From Streptococcus xiaochunlingii (GTDB taxonomy: Bacteria > Bacillota > Bacilli > Lactobacillales > Streptococcaceae): a stretch of DNA of 64,000 bases. The stretch is taken from assembly GCF_006385805.1 (NCBI RefSeq), contig NZ_VFSG01000001.1, positions 310,001-374,000 of the forward strand. The letters are read 5' to 3'. The notes beneath the pieces were generated by a model. The model ran no database searches. It was not told where the DNA came from and saw nothing but the letters and a program-made list of their open reading frames with translations. Shown here one piece after another: positions 28,512-37,433 of this stretch; positions within the stretch are counted from its first letter, which is position 1, and every line of letters starts with the position of its first letter. Position numbers and translations under genes: made by a program.

Positions 28512-28626
28512 ACTCGGGAGTTTTGAAACCTTGGGTTCAAAACTAAGTCATGGAACTTCTACGAAGTTCGCTGACGTCCGTTCTTACCTAAGGAAAGTTT
28601 CTAAGAGGACTTCATTTTCAATTTAA
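28512..28626. other. short hairpins between repeat copy B and the ABC-F gene
   Basis: GTTTTGAA / TTCAAAAC and GAACTTC / GAAGTTC form two hairpins here. I see no ORF or promoter. They may be the remains of another small repeat. Confidence 0.35.
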
Positions 28627-28627
28627 A

Positions 28628-28653
28628 AGATTGGTTTTCTGGCCAATCTTTTT
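28628..28653. terminator. terminator at the 3' end of the ABC-F gene
   Basis: The stem AAAGATTGG / CCAATCTTT is flanked by A-rich sequence on the left and a T-run on the right, so it may serve both strands. It lies 5 bases beyond the ABC-F stop. Confidence 0.65.
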
Positions 28654-28657
28654 TACG

Positions 28658-30181
28658 TTAGAGAGCCTCCATCTCTACCAAACCATTTTCCGTCAGACGA
28701 TAGATTTTTTGGCAGACTTCTTTGAGGAAGGTCCGGTCGTGGGAGACTGTAACCAGTCCGCCTGGGTAGTCTGCGAAAAGGCGTCGAATTTCTGGTTGGG
28801 AAGTGGGGGAAAAATTGCGGGTAGGCTCGTCCAAGAGTAGAAATTGGGGACTTGTGAGCACTAGTTGTAGGAGAAAGAGTTTTCCTTGCTGGCCACCAGA
28901 AAGTTCAGAGATCGGATGGTGCATTTCAGAATAGGTAAAGTTGAGGGAGGCTAAATGCAATTGAATGGTGTTGATTTCTTCGCGATCACTTGAATGCTGT
29001 AGAAATTGAACGGGTGTCTGAGTCAGAGGGAGGCGCTCAGTGTAATCTTGAGGCATATAGGCAGTGCGGATGCTCTCATTCTTTTGTAAGAGGTTCCATA
29101 TCATTTTTAGGAAAGTGGATTTCCCTACACCGTTAGAACCGATAATCCCTATCTTATCTTGCCCTTGAAGAGTAAGGGAGAGGTTCTTGACTAGGACCCG
29201 GTCACCAATTGTGAGCTCTTCCTGATCTAAGAGAAGGACTCGTTTTTGAGGAGACAAGGGAGTGAGGGAAGGGAAATGCAGATTGATGATTTCCTCATCA
29301 TAGGGTTGGGAAGTCATGGATTGGAATTCTCGCTCGTAGCGCTTTTCTTGTGAGAGGAGGGACTTCATTTTCTTTGCCAGGAGACGTCCAGCAGTGCTAT
29401 CCTTAGTGTTTCGTAAGGATGTTTCAACTTGCTGACGGACGCGGCGATGCTTCTCCATTGTTTTCTTGTAGGTTCGTTGATCATTAGCAGCTTGCTGAGT
29501 CTGTTGCTTGAATTGTTGCTCCCTCTGCCTACTGTATTCTTGATAGCCTAGGTGCTCTACAATGGTTTCAGCCTCCTTGCGGTGTTTGATCTGTCTTAGA
29601 TGGATGATCGTATCCGCCGTCTGCGTCAAAAAATCCTCATGATGGGAAATATATAGAATGGTTTGGGGGCTCGTTTGGATCATCTGCTGGAGCCAGTCCA
29701 GGGTTTCCAAATCCAGATCGTTTGAAGGTTCATCTAAAAATAGCAATTCATGAGGACGACAAAGTTCGTGAAGTAGTTGGACTTTGAGAGCTTCTCCTCC
29801 AGATAAACTTCCAATAGCTTGGCTGCTTGCAAAGCGGTCACTATCAAATTGCAATTGATCAGCCAGTCTGTAGAGGGTGGCATAGTCTAGCTCGTCCTCT
29901 CCAAAAAAATATTCTTCCAAGGTTATTCCCTTCAAGGCTTCCGGTAATGCTTGGGGAATATAGGCATAGGAGTGAAAGGAAGTGGTGATTTCCCCTTCTA
30001 TGCTCAGATAATCTGGTAGAGATTTTGGGGACATGAGGACGTGAAGCAAGGAAGATTTTCCATTTCCTTCTTCGCCAATAATAGCAACTTTTTCTCCTTC
30101 ACGAATGGTTAGGGATAGATCGCGAACCAAATCGCGTAAATCTTTTGTATGGCGGATAGTGAGGTGGGATAGTTTTAGCAT
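28658..30181 (-). CDS. ABC-F family ATPase, attenuator-controlled
   Basis: The 507-residue protein has two ABC domains and no membrane segment. Domain 1 has Walker A GEEGNGKSS, signature LSGGE and Walker B LLFLDEPSND; domain 2 has GSNGVGKST, LSGGQ and LLLDEPTRN. Between them lies a charged helical linker (about 200-290). This is the ABC-F plan: such proteins act on the ribosome and some displace bound antibiotics. Domain 2 has DEPTRNF where DEPTNHLD is usual, and the protein is slightly short. The leader carries a uORF and terminator typical of antibiotic-induced ABC-F genes, so a ribosome-protection role is plausible but unproven. Confidence 0.9.
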   Translation of the reverse strand: MLKLSHLTIRHTKDLRDLVRDLSLTIREGEKVAIIGEEGNGKSSLLHVLMSPKSLPDYLSIEGEITTSFHSYAYIPQALPEALKGITLEEYFFGEDELDYATLYRLADQLQFDSDRFASSQAIGSLSGGEALKVQLLHELCRPHELLFLDEPSNDLDLETLDWLQQMIQTSPQTILYISHHEDFLTQTADTIIHLRQIKHRKEAETIVEHLGYQEYSRQREQQFKQQTQQAANDQRTYKKTMEKHRRVRQQVETSLRNTKDSTAGRLLAKKMKSLLSQEKRYEREFQSMTSQPYDEEIINLHFPSLTPLSPQKRVLLLDQEELTIGDRVLVKNLSLTLQGQDKIGIIGSNGVGKSTFLKMIWNLLQKNESIRTAYMPQDYTERLPLTQTPVQFLQHSSDREEINTIQLHLASLNFTYSEMHHPISELSGGQQGKLFLLQLVLTSPQFLLLDEPTRNFSPTSQPEIRRLFADYPGGLVTVSHDRTFLKEVCQKIYRLTENGLVEMEAL

Positions 30182-30202
30182 AAGATTCCTTTCTACTGGG
30201 AC

Positions 30203-30235
30203 AAAAAAACAGCTCTACTTATTTAGTAGAGCTGT
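30203..30235 (-). terminator. attenuator terminator in the ABC-F leader
   Basis: A perfect 11-bp stem, ACAGCTCTACT / AGTAGAGCTGT, with a 5-base loop and a T-run on the minus strand lies 21 bases before the ABC-F start. Its left arm and loop are complementary to an upstream leader segment (30332-30342), so it can be disrupted. Confidence 0.85.
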
Positions 30236-30331
30236 ATTCAAGTGGAACCCAAGCAGAAAAAGACCTAATATAGCCAACAAGAAGTTGGAGAATAGGCAAG
30301 AGGGTACACAAAAAGAGATAGAACAAGCAGT

Positions 30332-30358
30332 CCACTAAATAAAGTATCTTATTTAACG
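30332..30358 (-). promoter_or_regulatory. anti-antiterminator hairpin of the ABC-F leader
   Basis: On the minus strand TAAATAA (30355-30349) and TTATTTA (30342-30336) form a hairpin with loop GATACT. The second arm, extended to TTATTTAGTGG, also pairs over 11 positions (one G-U) with CTACTAAATAA (30229-30219) of the terminator. The two pairings exclude each other. Confidence 0.7.
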
Positions 30359-30362
30359 AAAC

Positions 30363-30374
30363 TTAGTTGTTCAT
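30363..30374 (-). CDS. three-codon leader ORF of the ABC-F gene
   Basis: ATG AAC AAC TAA follows a strong GGAGGTAAGGAG ribosome site about 25 bases after the predicted transcript start. Its stop is 5-8 bases before the first arm of the competing hairpin, so a ribosome held here would cover that arm. Very short uORFs of this kind have been described in leaders of ABC-F genes such as Listeria lmo0919. Confidence 0.65.
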   Translation of the reverse strand: MNN

Positions 30375-30404
30375 ATCTCCTTACCTCCGAATGTGATTAG
30401 CTTT

Positions 30405-30433
30405 ATTCTATTCCTTTCATTCTTTCTTGTCAA
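30405..30433 (-). promoter_or_regulatory. ABC-F promoter
   Basis: On the minus strand TTGACA (30433-30428) and TAGAAT (30410-30405) are exactly 17 bases apart. The transcript would start near 30398, giving a leader of about 215 nt. Confidence 0.8.
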
Positions 30434-30484
30434 GGAAATCCTTGCTTTACCCTCTCTTTTCTACTCGGGCTTTGGTGCGAAATG

Positions 30485-30493
30485 TGGTATAAT
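30485..30493 (+). promoter_or_regulatory. hemW promoter, extended -10 directly before the start codon
   Basis: TGG-TATAAT ends 7 bases before the hemW ATG, so the transcript should start at or within a base or two of the start codon. Confidence 0.65.
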
Positions 30494-30500
30494 AAAGGTT

Positions 30501-31631
30501 ATGCAAGCTAAACCGTCCTCTGCCTATGTGCATATTCCATTTTGTACCCAGATTTGTTATTATTGTGACTTTTCGAAGGTTTTTATCAAGAATCAGCCGG
30601 TCGATGCCTATCTGGAACACCTAATCCAGGAGACTCGGTCATATGAGATTGGCAAACTCCGGACCCTTTACATCGGTGGAGGGACCCCGACAGCTCTATC
30701 TGCCCAGCAACTGGCCTATCTCTTGACAGAATTGCCCAAGGTCATGGACCTATCGGAGGTAGAGGAGTTTACCATCGAGGCCAATCCTGGAGATTTGGAT
30801 CCGGATAAGATCGCAGTTCTCAAGGACTCTCAGGTCAATCGGGTCTCTCTGGGGGTTCAAACCTTTGATAATAAGATGTTGAAGAAGATTGGGCGGAGCC
30901 ACCAGGAGCAGGATATTTATGACAATATCCGCCATCTCAAGCAGGCTGGCTTTGACAATATTTCCATTGACTTGATCTATGCTCTGCCCGGTCAGACCAT
31001 GGACCAGGTCAAGGAAAATGTCGCTAAGGCGATCGATTTGGACATTCCCCATATGAGCCTCTATAGCTTGATTTTAGAGAACCACACGGTCTTTATGAAT
31101 CGGATGAGACGGGGCAAGCTTCCTCTACCGAAAGAAGAGCTGGAAGCAGAGATGTTTGAGTACATCATTGAAGAGTTGGAAAAAGCAGGCTTTGAGCATT
31201 ATGAGATTTCCAATTTCTCCAAGCCTGGCTTTGAAAGTCGCCACAATCTGGTCTACTGGGATAATGCAGAATACTATGGTCTAGGAGCAGGAGCTTCTGG
31301 CTATGTGGACGGGATTCGCTACAAGAATCATGGACCTATCCGGCATTATCTAGAGGCTGTTGAAGCAGGTAAGGCTCGAATCACAGAGGAACACCTGACA
31401 ATGGAAGAGAAGATGGAAGAGGAGTTGTTCCTCGGTCTACGGAAAAAGACAGGTGTGTCCAAGGCACGTTTTGAAGAAAAATTCGGTGTCTCCTTTAACC
31501 AACGCTATGGACTAGTGGTGGCCAGTCTGACGGAGCAGGGCCTTTTGGTTCCAGATGACAAGCAAGTTCGGATGACCAAGAGAGGTTTGTTTCTTGGTGA
31601 TACCGTAGCAGAGAAATTTATATTGGAGTAA
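30501..31631 (+). CDS. hemW: HemW-type radical SAM protein
   Basis: The ATG at 30501 (MQAKPSSAYVHIPFC) gives 376 residues, the family's normal length; the open frame upstream is not coding. The radical SAM cluster motif is PFCTQICYYC (Cys-x3-Cys-x2-Cys), followed by YIGGGTPTAL. Proteins of this family are often mislabelled as coproporphyrinogen III oxidase but lack its activity; HemW binds heme and delivers it to apoproteins. The start sits 7 bases after a TATAAT box with no room for a ribosome site, so it may be leaderless. Confidence 0.92.
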   Translation: MQAKPSSAYVHIPFCTQICYYCDFSKVFIKNQPVDAYLEHLIQETRSYEIGKLRTLYIGGGTPTALSAQQLAYLLTELPKVMDLSEVEEFTIEANPGDLDPDKIAVLKDSQVNRVSLGVQTFDNKMLKKIGRSHQEQDIYDNIRHLKQAGFDNISIDLIYALPGQTMDQVKENVAKAIDLDIPHMSLYSLILENHTVFMNRMRRGKLPLPKEELEAEMFEYIIEELEKAGFEHYEISNFSKPGFESRHNLVYWDNAEYYGLGAGASGYVDGIRYKNHGPIRHYLEAVEAGKARITEEHLTMEEKMEEELFLGLRKKTGVSKARFEEKFGVSFNQRYGLVVASLTEQGLLVPDDKQVRMTKRGLFLGDTVAEKFILE

Positions 31632-31634
31632 AAG

Positions 31635-32393
31635 ATGGCTAAAATTTATCAGTATGACATGAAAGTTCCTTTTGATATGAGCGATGTGAATGGCTTTATC
31701 AAGATGCCCCAGCTCATCCTCCTGTCCTTGCAGGTCTCAGGCATGCAGTCCATGGAGATCGGTGTCAGTGACAGGGACCTGCTCGAACAGTACAATCTAG
31801 TCTGGATCATCACTGACTATGACATCAGAGTCCACCGCCTACCGGTCTTTGATGAACTGATTACCATTGAGACTCAAGCACTCGCCCACAATCGTCTCTT
31901 TTGCTATCGTTCCTTTGTCGTTAGAGACCAGAAGGGGGAAGCCATCGTCGAGATGGTGGCGACCTTCGTCTTGATGGATCGGGACAGCCGCAAGGTCCAA
32001 TCCGTGCCAGAGGAGATCACAGAGCCATATGAGTCACCATTTGAGAAAAAGATCCGCCGTGGTCCACGCTATCCAGAACTGAATGGAGCCATGGAGCAGG
32101 ACTACAATGTGCGTTTCTATGATCTCGATATGAACGGCCATGTCAACAACAGCAAGTACTTGGACTGGGTCTTTGAAGTCATGGGAGCGGAATTCCTAAC
32201 CCAGCATATCCCTAAACGGGTCCATCTCAAGTATGTCAAGGAAGTCTTGCCTGGAGGCATGATCACCTCTAGCGTCGAGCGGGAAGGGATGATCAGTAAC
32301 CATGTCATCTCATCAGAAGGCCAAATCCACGCCCAAGCCCTCATCACTTGGGAAGAAATAGATAAGGAAACATTATGGAAAAGCGAAGATTAA
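31635..32393 (+). CDS. acyl-ACP thioesterase
   Basis: The 252-residue protein has two hot-dog domains (about 1-125 and 140-250). The second has FYDLDMNGHVNNSKYLDW, containing the conserved DxNxHVNN of FatA/FatB-type thioesterases. It releases fatty acids from acyl-ACP. It starts 3 bases after hemW, and its last 19 bases overlap the next gene, so the four-gene run is translationally coupled. Confidence 0.9.
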   Translation: MAKIYQYDMKVPFDMSDVNGFIKMPQLILLSLQVSGMQSMEIGVSDRDLLEQYNLVWIITDYDIRVHRLPVFDELITIETQALAHNRLFCYRSFVVRDQKGEAIVEMVATFVLMDRDSRKVQSVPEEITEPYESPFEKKIRRGPRYPELNGAMEQDYNVRFYDLDMNGHVNNSKYLDWVFEVMGAEFLTQHIPKRVHLKYVKEVLPGGMITSSVEREGMISNHVISSEGQIHAQALITWEEIDKETLWKSED

Positions 32394-33079
32394 AACAGAA
32401 AAAAGAAGACTTGATGGAGGTTCAACGGCGGGTTGTTGCTCATGCTCGTCGTAAGAAAAATCCCCTCTATGTGTTGGGAGATGGTTTCTTGACCTTAGTC
32501 GCAGCCTTTTATATCTTTATTGAGGAAGCGATTCGCTTTATCCGCTATCGGTTGAGTTTTGAAGCCTTTCTTCGTTTTCTCAAGGAAGATGTACGCTGGT
32601 ATCGTGTCTGGATTCATTTGATTTTGGCCTTTATCCTGCCTGTCGTTGTCTTTTCCTTGAGTATCACCAGCCAATCGGGTAGCTTCTGGAGTAACTTCTT
32701 TGATAAGCTCTCCCAAGGTGTCCTCTTTAGTACGACTGTCAGCCTCGCAGCGACTTTAATGACAGATTTCATCGAGACCATGAAGCCTATCCAGGCAGGG
32801 AAAGAAAGCAATGAGGAAAAAGAGACCGGCGTCTATACCATTACCATTGATCAGGCTAAGATCGGTGGCTTGATGGTGACCATCGTCATCTTGATGATTT
32901 CATCCTTTCTCTTTACTCAGGCTGGAAAAGCAAGTATCAATTTCTTCGGTTTGGTCCTTCAATTTGCCTTATATGGGGCTTGTTTGCTTCTGTATGGAGC
33001 AGGAGGCCAGTTTCAAGATCAGGAGAAAGTAGCAGAGGAAGCAAGTGAACAAGGAGATCAAGAATCCCATGACTTATAA
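32375..33079 (+). CDS. membrane protein of unknown function
   Basis: The ATG at 32375 overlaps the thioesterase gene; a later in-frame ATG at 32414 is possible. The 234-residue product has a basic start and about four membrane segments: one near residues 30-50, one at 85-105 ([17 protein letters not shown]), and two near 165-215. It ends in an acidic tail. I do not recognise the family. It is the third gene of the hemW run. Confidence 0.75.
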   Translation: MEKRRLKQKKEDLMEVQRRVVAHARRKKNPLYVLGDGFLTLVAAFYIFIEEAIRFIRYRLSFEAFLRFLKEDVRWYRVWIHLILAFILPVVVFSLSITSQSGSFWSNFFDKLSQGVLFSTTVSLAATLMTDFIETMKPIQAGKESNEEKETGVYTITIDQAKIGGLMVTIVILMISSFLFTQAGKASINFFGLVLQFALYGACLLLYGAGGQFQDQEKVAEEASEQGDQESHDL

Positions 33080-33839
33080 GGGTTATTTAATTGACTTAGA
33101 CGGAACCATCTACAAGGGCAAAGAGCGGATCCCAGCTGGGGAAGCCTTTGTCCACGAATTGCAAGAGCGTCAGATCCCCTATCTCTTTGTGACCAACAAT
33201 ACTACTCGGACACCGGAAATGGTTCAAGAGATGCTGGCAGGCCAGTTCAATATCGAAACGCCACTGGATACCATCTATACAGCGACACTAGCAACCATTG
33301 ATTATATGGTGGACATGAATTTTGGGAAAACTGCCTATGTCATTGGAGATGTGGGCTTGAAACAGGCCATTGCTGAGGCAGGCTTTGTCGAAGATACCGT
33401 GAATCCAGCCTATGTCGTGGTGGGTCTCGATTGGGAAGTGGACTATGAGAAATTCTCCATCGCGACCTTGGCTATTCAAAAGGGAGCCCATTTCATCGGG
33501 ACAAATCCAGACCTCAATATCCCGACAGAGCGCGGAATGATGCCAGGGGCAGGTGCTCTAAATGCCCTGATCGAAGCGGCGACGCGCGTGAAGCCAACCT
33601 TTATCGGGAAGCCCAATGCCATTATCATGGATAAGGCCATCGCTCACCTAGGACTAGAGCGTGAAGAAGTGGTCATGGTGGGTGACAATTACCTGACCGA
33701 CATCCGAGCAGGGATTGACAATGGTATCCCTACTTTGCTGGTGACCACTGGCTTTACCAAGCCAGAAGAAGTACCAGACCTGCCCTTGCCACCAACGCAC
33801 GTCCTATTGAGTTTAGCGGAGTGGGATTTCGATGCGTGA
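33069..33839 (+). CDS. HAD-superfamily phosphatase (NagD-like, TIGR01457)
   Basis: The ATG at 33069 ([17 protein letters not shown]) has AAGGAG upstream; the GTG at 33045 is less likely. The 256-residue protein has HAD motif I DLDGTIY, motif [10 protein letters not shown], motif III Lys in FIGKPN and motif [11 protein letters not shown] with a C2-type cap. It is a phosphatase of unknown substrate. It overlaps both neighbours (11 and 8 bases). Confidence 0.92.
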   Translation: MTYKGYLIDLDGTIYKGKERIPAGEAFVHELQERQIPYLFVTNNTTRTPEMVQEMLAGQFNIETPLDTIYTATLATIDYMVDMNFGKTAYVIGDVGLKQAIAEAGFVEDTVNPAYVVVGLDWEVDYEKFSIATLAIQKGAHFIGTNPDLNIPTERGMMPGAGALNALIEAATRVKPTFIGKPNAIIMDKAIAHLGLEREEVVMVGDNYLTDIRAGIDNGIPTLLVTTGFTKPEEVPDLPLPPTHVLLSLAEWDFDA

Positions 33840-34461
33840 CCGGTTAAAAGTAACGGGCTTTGTCCTCTGGCTCTTAGCAACGGTGATTTTGGGGACCATT
33901 CTTGTAGCCTGGTTGATCTATCCCATGGAGATTAGCTGGTTACGAATCCAGAATAGGACTGGTTTGGCTCCTGCAGTCATCCAGAAAAATTTTCAGATCC
34001 TTATGCAGTATTTGACCAGTCCTTTTACCTGGAAGCTGGAAATGCCGGATTTTCCATCCTCTCCAGATGGGCTTCATCATTTCCAAGCAGTCAAATACCT
34101 CTTTCACCTGACCCAGGTCTTGTTCTTGGTCTTGTTGCCAGTAGCTATACGATTTATTCGAACAGTGATGCGTAAGGGTTACGCAGGCCTCTATCGCCCT
34201 TTATTTGGTGGGATGGTTCTCTTGCCGATTATCATAGGAGGAGTGACCCTCTTTATTGGTTTTGATCAATTCTTTACCCTCTTTCACCAAGTCCTCTTTG
34301 TCGGAGATGCTACCTGGCTCTTTGATCCTTATCGGGATCCGATTATTCTAGCTTTACCGGAGGACTATTTCCTACATGCCTTTCTGATTTTCTTTGTTTT
34401 GTATGAAGGGGCTTTTGGATGGTGCTACGGGTGGAGTCGGAAAAGAAAAACAGTAGATTAG
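33832..34461 (+). CDS. integral membrane protein, TIGR01906-like
   Basis: The 209-residue protein has about four membrane segments (about 8-28, 82-105, 122-142 and 180-198) with an outside loop between the first two. Size, topology and position after a TIGR01457 phosphatase match the TIGR01906 membrane proteins of lactic acid bacteria. Function unknown. It starts within the HAD gene. Confidence 0.8.
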   Translation: MRDRLKVTGFVLWLLATVILGTILVAWLIYPMEISWLRIQNRTGLAPAVIQKNFQILMQYLTSPFTWKLEMPDFPSSPDGLHHFQAVKYLFHLTQVLFLVLLPVAIRFIRTVMRKGYAGLYRPLFGGMVLLPIIIGGVTLFIGFDQFFTLFHQVLFVGDATWLFDPYRDPIILALPEDYFLHAFLIFFVLYEGAFGWCYGWSRKRKTVD

Positions 34462-34473
34462 TGGAGTGAATGG

Positions 34474-35433
34474 ATGAAACAGTTCAATCGATTTATAGAT
34501 CCCAAAAAGGATTTGGGAAGCTTTTCAGGGATGGTTTGCCTCTATCTCTTGGTCATGGTCTTTGTCAGCATCATTTCGACCTTTGCCGTTACCCTCTTTA
34601 TGTTTGGACGGTATGGATTGGAGATGGCAGAGAAGCAGGAGTATGTAGAAAAAATCATCAATGGAAATGGGATTAGCTACTTGATATCTGTCAGTATAGG
34701 TGTCCTCCTATTTGCCCTTTATCGGCAAGGATCCCTCTTTAAAGGAGATGTGAGACAAAAGGGACGCAAGATGACCTGGCAGACTTTCTTAGTGTTCATT
34801 GCCTTCTTGGGGTTTGCCCAATTGGCTTCTAGTGCCTTATCTCAGCTCTTAGACCACATGATGGAAACCTTGGGCTTTTTCAAGCCTCAAGAGGACATGT
34901 CTGAACAACTCAGCCAATCTTGGAGTCTCTTGCTCTATGCGACCCTAATCGGTCCTATCACAGAGGAATTGGTATTCCGGGCAGCTGGCTTGAGAGCCTT
35001 AGAAAAGTATGGAAAAGTCTTTGCGATTGTCATGACAGCGCTGGCTTTTGGAATGTTCCATGCCAATTTTGATCAGTTGTTCTTTGCGACGATTATCGGC
35101 TTTGGTTTTGGCTACTTGACCTTCGAGTATTCGATCTGGTGGGCTATTTTCTACCATATCTTTAACAACCTGGTCCTCTCTCAAGGGCTTCATTACCTCG
35201 GCACGCATGTCAATATGAATGTGGCCGAGTGGGTTCAAATTCTCGTCTTTTTAGGTGGAACCATCGTCTTTACCATCGTCTTGATTTTAAAGAGAAAAGC
35301 TATTTTTCACTACATTCAAGAAAACCGACCAGCACCAGGCGTCTTCCAAAGAAGCATGTATTCCTTCTGGTTCTGGGTCTTGGTCCTTGGGACAACCTTT
35401 ATGTCCTTACTTCCTTACCTAAGAGGCTATTAA
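34474..35433 (+). CDS. CPBP-family intramembrane glutamic protease
   Basis: The 319-residue protein has about eight membrane segments and the CPBP (Abi/CAAX) motifs: EELVFRAAGLRAL (EExxxR), FGMFHANF and a late HIFNN. Family members are intramembrane proteases, some acting in bacteriocin maturation or self-immunity. No bacteriocin gene is visible nearby. It lies 12 bases after the TIGR01906 gene and 7 bases before repeat copy C. Confidence 0.9.
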   Translation: MKQFNRFIDPKKDLGSFSGMVCLYLLVMVFVSIISTFAVTLFMFGRYGLEMAEKQEYVEKIINGNGISYLISVSIGVLLFALYRQGSLFKGDVRQKGRKMTWQTFLVFIAFLGFAQLASSALSQLLDHMMETLGFFKPQEDMSEQLSQSWSLLLYATLIGPITEELVFRAAGLRALEKYGKVFAIVMTALAFGMFHANFDQLFFATIIGFGFGYLTFEYSIWWAIFYHIFNNLVLSQGLHYLGTHVNMNVAEWVQILVFLGGTIVFTIVLILKRKAIFHYIQENRPAPGVFQRSMYSFWFWVLVLGTTFMSLLPYLRGY

Positions 35434-35440
35434 TATCAAA

Positions 35441-35568
35441 GAGGCTGGGACAAAAGTCCTAGCCTCTCAATTTTTTTTGGATTGTCGAGCAATACGCAGT
35501 GGTTGAGTGGGCTCTACTACGCTGATTTTATCAGCTTTTACAGCCCTACTCAACTGTCCCACCCTCTT
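35441..35568 (+). repeat. dispersed repeat element, copy C
   Basis: It begins GAGGCTGGGACAAAAGTCCT and runs through TTGAGTGGGCT and ATCAGCTTTTACAG to CCCTACTCAACTGTCCCAC. Compared with copy B it lacks an internal segment before GTCCCAC. It fills almost the whole gap between the CPBP gene and the uvrC promoter. Confidence 0.8.
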
Positions 35569-35571
35569 TTT

Positions 35572-35580
35572 TGCTATAAT
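35572..35580 (+). promoter_or_regulatory. uvrC promoter, extended -10 directly before the start codon
   Basis: TGC-TATAAT ends 7 bases before the uvrC ATG, right after repeat copy C. The transcript would start at or next to the start codon. Confidence 0.65.
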
Positions 35581-35587
35581 AGAGAGT

Positions 35588-37423
35588 ATGAATAACTTGA
35601 TTAAATCCAAGCTCGAGCTTTTGCCGACGAGTCCGGGCTGTTACATTCACAAAGATAAAAACGGTACCATCATCTATGTGGGGAAGGCCAAGAATCTTCG
35701 CAATCGGGTGCGGTCCTATTTCAGAGGGAGCCACGATACCAAGACCGAAGCCCTGGTATCTGAGATTGTGGATTTTGAGTTTATCGTCACTGAGTCCAAT
35801 ATTGAGGCCTTGCTTCTTGAGATCAACCTCATCAAGGAAAACAAGCCCAAGTACAATATCATGCTCAAGGACGACAAGTCCTATCCCTTCATCAAGATTA
35901 CTAATGAGCGCTATCCGCGCCTCATCATCACGCGCCAGGTCAAAAAGGATGGTGGTCTCTATTTCGGTCCCTATCCAGACGTAGGAGCGGCCAATGAGAT
36001 CAAGCGGCTTTTGGACCGGATTTTCCCATTTCGTAAGTGTACCAATCCGCCTTCTAAGGTCTGCTTTTACTACCATCTAGGGCAGTGCATGGCCCACACA
36101 GTCTGCCACAAGGACGAGGCCTATTTCAAGGGCATGGCCCAAGAGGTTTCTGATTTCCTCAAGGGGCAGGATGATAAGATTATCGACGAGCTCAAGCTCA
36201 AGATGACTACCGTTGCGCAAAACATGGAATTCGAGCGGGCGGCCGAGTACCGCGATCTGATCCAGGCTATTGGGACCCTGCGGACCAAACAGCGGGTCAT
36301 GGCCAAGGATTTGCAGAATCGGGATGTATTTGGCTACTACGTGGACAAGGGCTGGATGTGTGTGCAGGTCTTCTTTGTCCGTCAGGGCAAGCTGATCGAG
36401 CGCGATGTCAATCTCTTCCCTTACTACAATGATCCGGACGAGGATTTCTTGACCTATGTGGGGCAGTTTTACCAGGAGAAATCTCACCTGATCCCCAATG
36501 AAATCCTGATCCCTCAGGATATCGATGAGGAAGCGGTCAAGGCCCTAGTGGATACCAAGGTCCTCAAGCCCCAGCGCGGGGAAAAGAAGCAGTTGGTCAA
36601 TCTGGCCATCAAGAATGCGCGGGTCAGTCTGGAGCAGAAGTTCAATCTCCTTGAAAAATCCATGGAAAAGACCCAAGGTGCTATTGAAAACCTTGGAAAA
36701 CTTCTGCAAATTCCAACTCCTGTGCGCATTGAATCTTTTGACAACTCCAACATCATGGGGACCAGTCCAGTCTCAGCCATGGTGGTCTTTGTCAATGGGA
36801 AGCCAAGCAAAAAGGACTATCGCAAGTACAAGATCAAGACCGTTGTTGGACCAGATGACTATGCCAGCATGCGGGAAGTCATTCGCAGACGCTATAGCCG
36901 GGTTATGCGGGATAGCCTGACACCACCAGATCTGATCGTCATCGATGGGGGTCAGGGCCAGGTCAATATCGCTAAGCAAGTGATCCAAGACGAGTTAGGG
37001 CTGGATATTCCTATTGCGGGCCTACAAAAGAATGACAAGCACCAAACCCATGAATTGCTTTTCGGTGATCCTCTCCAAGTCATCGAACTCTCTCGAACCT
37101 CGCAGGAATTTTTCCTCCTGCAACGGATCCAGGATGAGGTCCACCGTTTCGCCATCACCTTCCACCGCCAGCTCCGGTCCAAGAATTCCTTCTCTTCTCA
37201 GCTGGACGGCATCGAAGGCTTGGGACCAAAACGCAAGCAGTTGCTGATGAAACATTTCAAGTCACTGACCAAGATCAAAGAGGCCACTGTGGATGAGATC
37301 GTCACGGTCGGCATCCCACGAGCAGTCGCGGAGGCAGTGCAAGCCAAGCTCCATCAAGGAAAGCAGGAAGAAGCAAGTACCTTGATGGAAGTGGCGGAGG
37401 ATTCTGAACCATACCAATCATAA
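35588..37423 (+). CDS. uvrC: excinuclease ABC subunit C
   Basis: The frame is open through part of the upstream repeat, but the real start is the ATG at 35588 ([19 protein letters not shown]), giving 611 residues, normal for UvrC. The N-terminal GIY-YIG domain is visible as [15 protein letters not shown], followed by a UVR motif ([11 protein letters not shown]), the RNase H-like C-terminal nuclease ([17 protein letters not shown]) and a tandem helix-hairpin-helix ([10 protein letters not shown]). UvrC makes both incisions in nucleotide excision repair. There is no ribosome site between the -10 box and the ATG, so the mRNA looks leaderless. Confidence 0.95.
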   Translation: MNNLIKSKLELLPTSPGCYIHKDKNGTIIYVGKAKNLRNRVRSYFRGSHDTKTEALVSEIVDFEFIVTESNIEALLLEINLIKENKPKYNIMLKDDKSYPFIKITNERYPRLIITRQVKKDGGLYFGPYPDVGAANEIKRLLDRIFPFRKCTNPPSKVCFYYHLGQCMAHTVCHKDEAYFKGMAQEVSDFLKGQDDKIIDELKLKMTTVAQNMEFERAAEYRDLIQAIGTLRTKQRVMAKDLQNRDVFGYYVDKGWMCVQVFFVRQGKLIERDVNLFPYYNDPDEDFLTYVGQFYQEKSHLIPNEILIPQDIDEEAVKALVDTKVLKPQRGEKKQLVNLAIKNARVSLEQKFNLLEKSMEKTQGAIENLGKLLQIPTPVRIESFDNSNIMGTSPVSAMVVFVNGKPSKKDYRKYKIKTVVGPDDYASMREVIRRRYSRVMRDSLTPPDLIVIDGGQGQVNIAKQVIQDELGLDIPIAGLQKNDKHQTHELLFGDPLQVIELSRTSQEFFLLQRIQDEVHRFAITFHRQLRSKNSFSSQLDGIEGLGPKRKQLLMKHFKSLTKIKEATVDEIVTVGIPRAVAEAVQAKLHQGKQEEASTLMEVAEDSEPYQS

Positions 37424-37433
37424 GGAGTTTATA

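Noticed and set aside
30265..30309. GTG-initiated 14-codon ORF in the ABC-F leader
   Set aside because: No ribosome site precedes the GTG, whereas the three-codon ORF upstream has a very strong one. It may be chance.
30105..30338. 77-residue plus-strand ORF over the ABC-F start and leader
   Set aside because: It runs antisense to the ABC-F coding end and its regulatory leader, has no ribosome site and resembles no protein.
35507..35587. 27-codon upstream extension of uvrC
   Set aside because: It is read through repeat copy C and the promoter, and UvrC homologues begin at the MNNLIK-type start.
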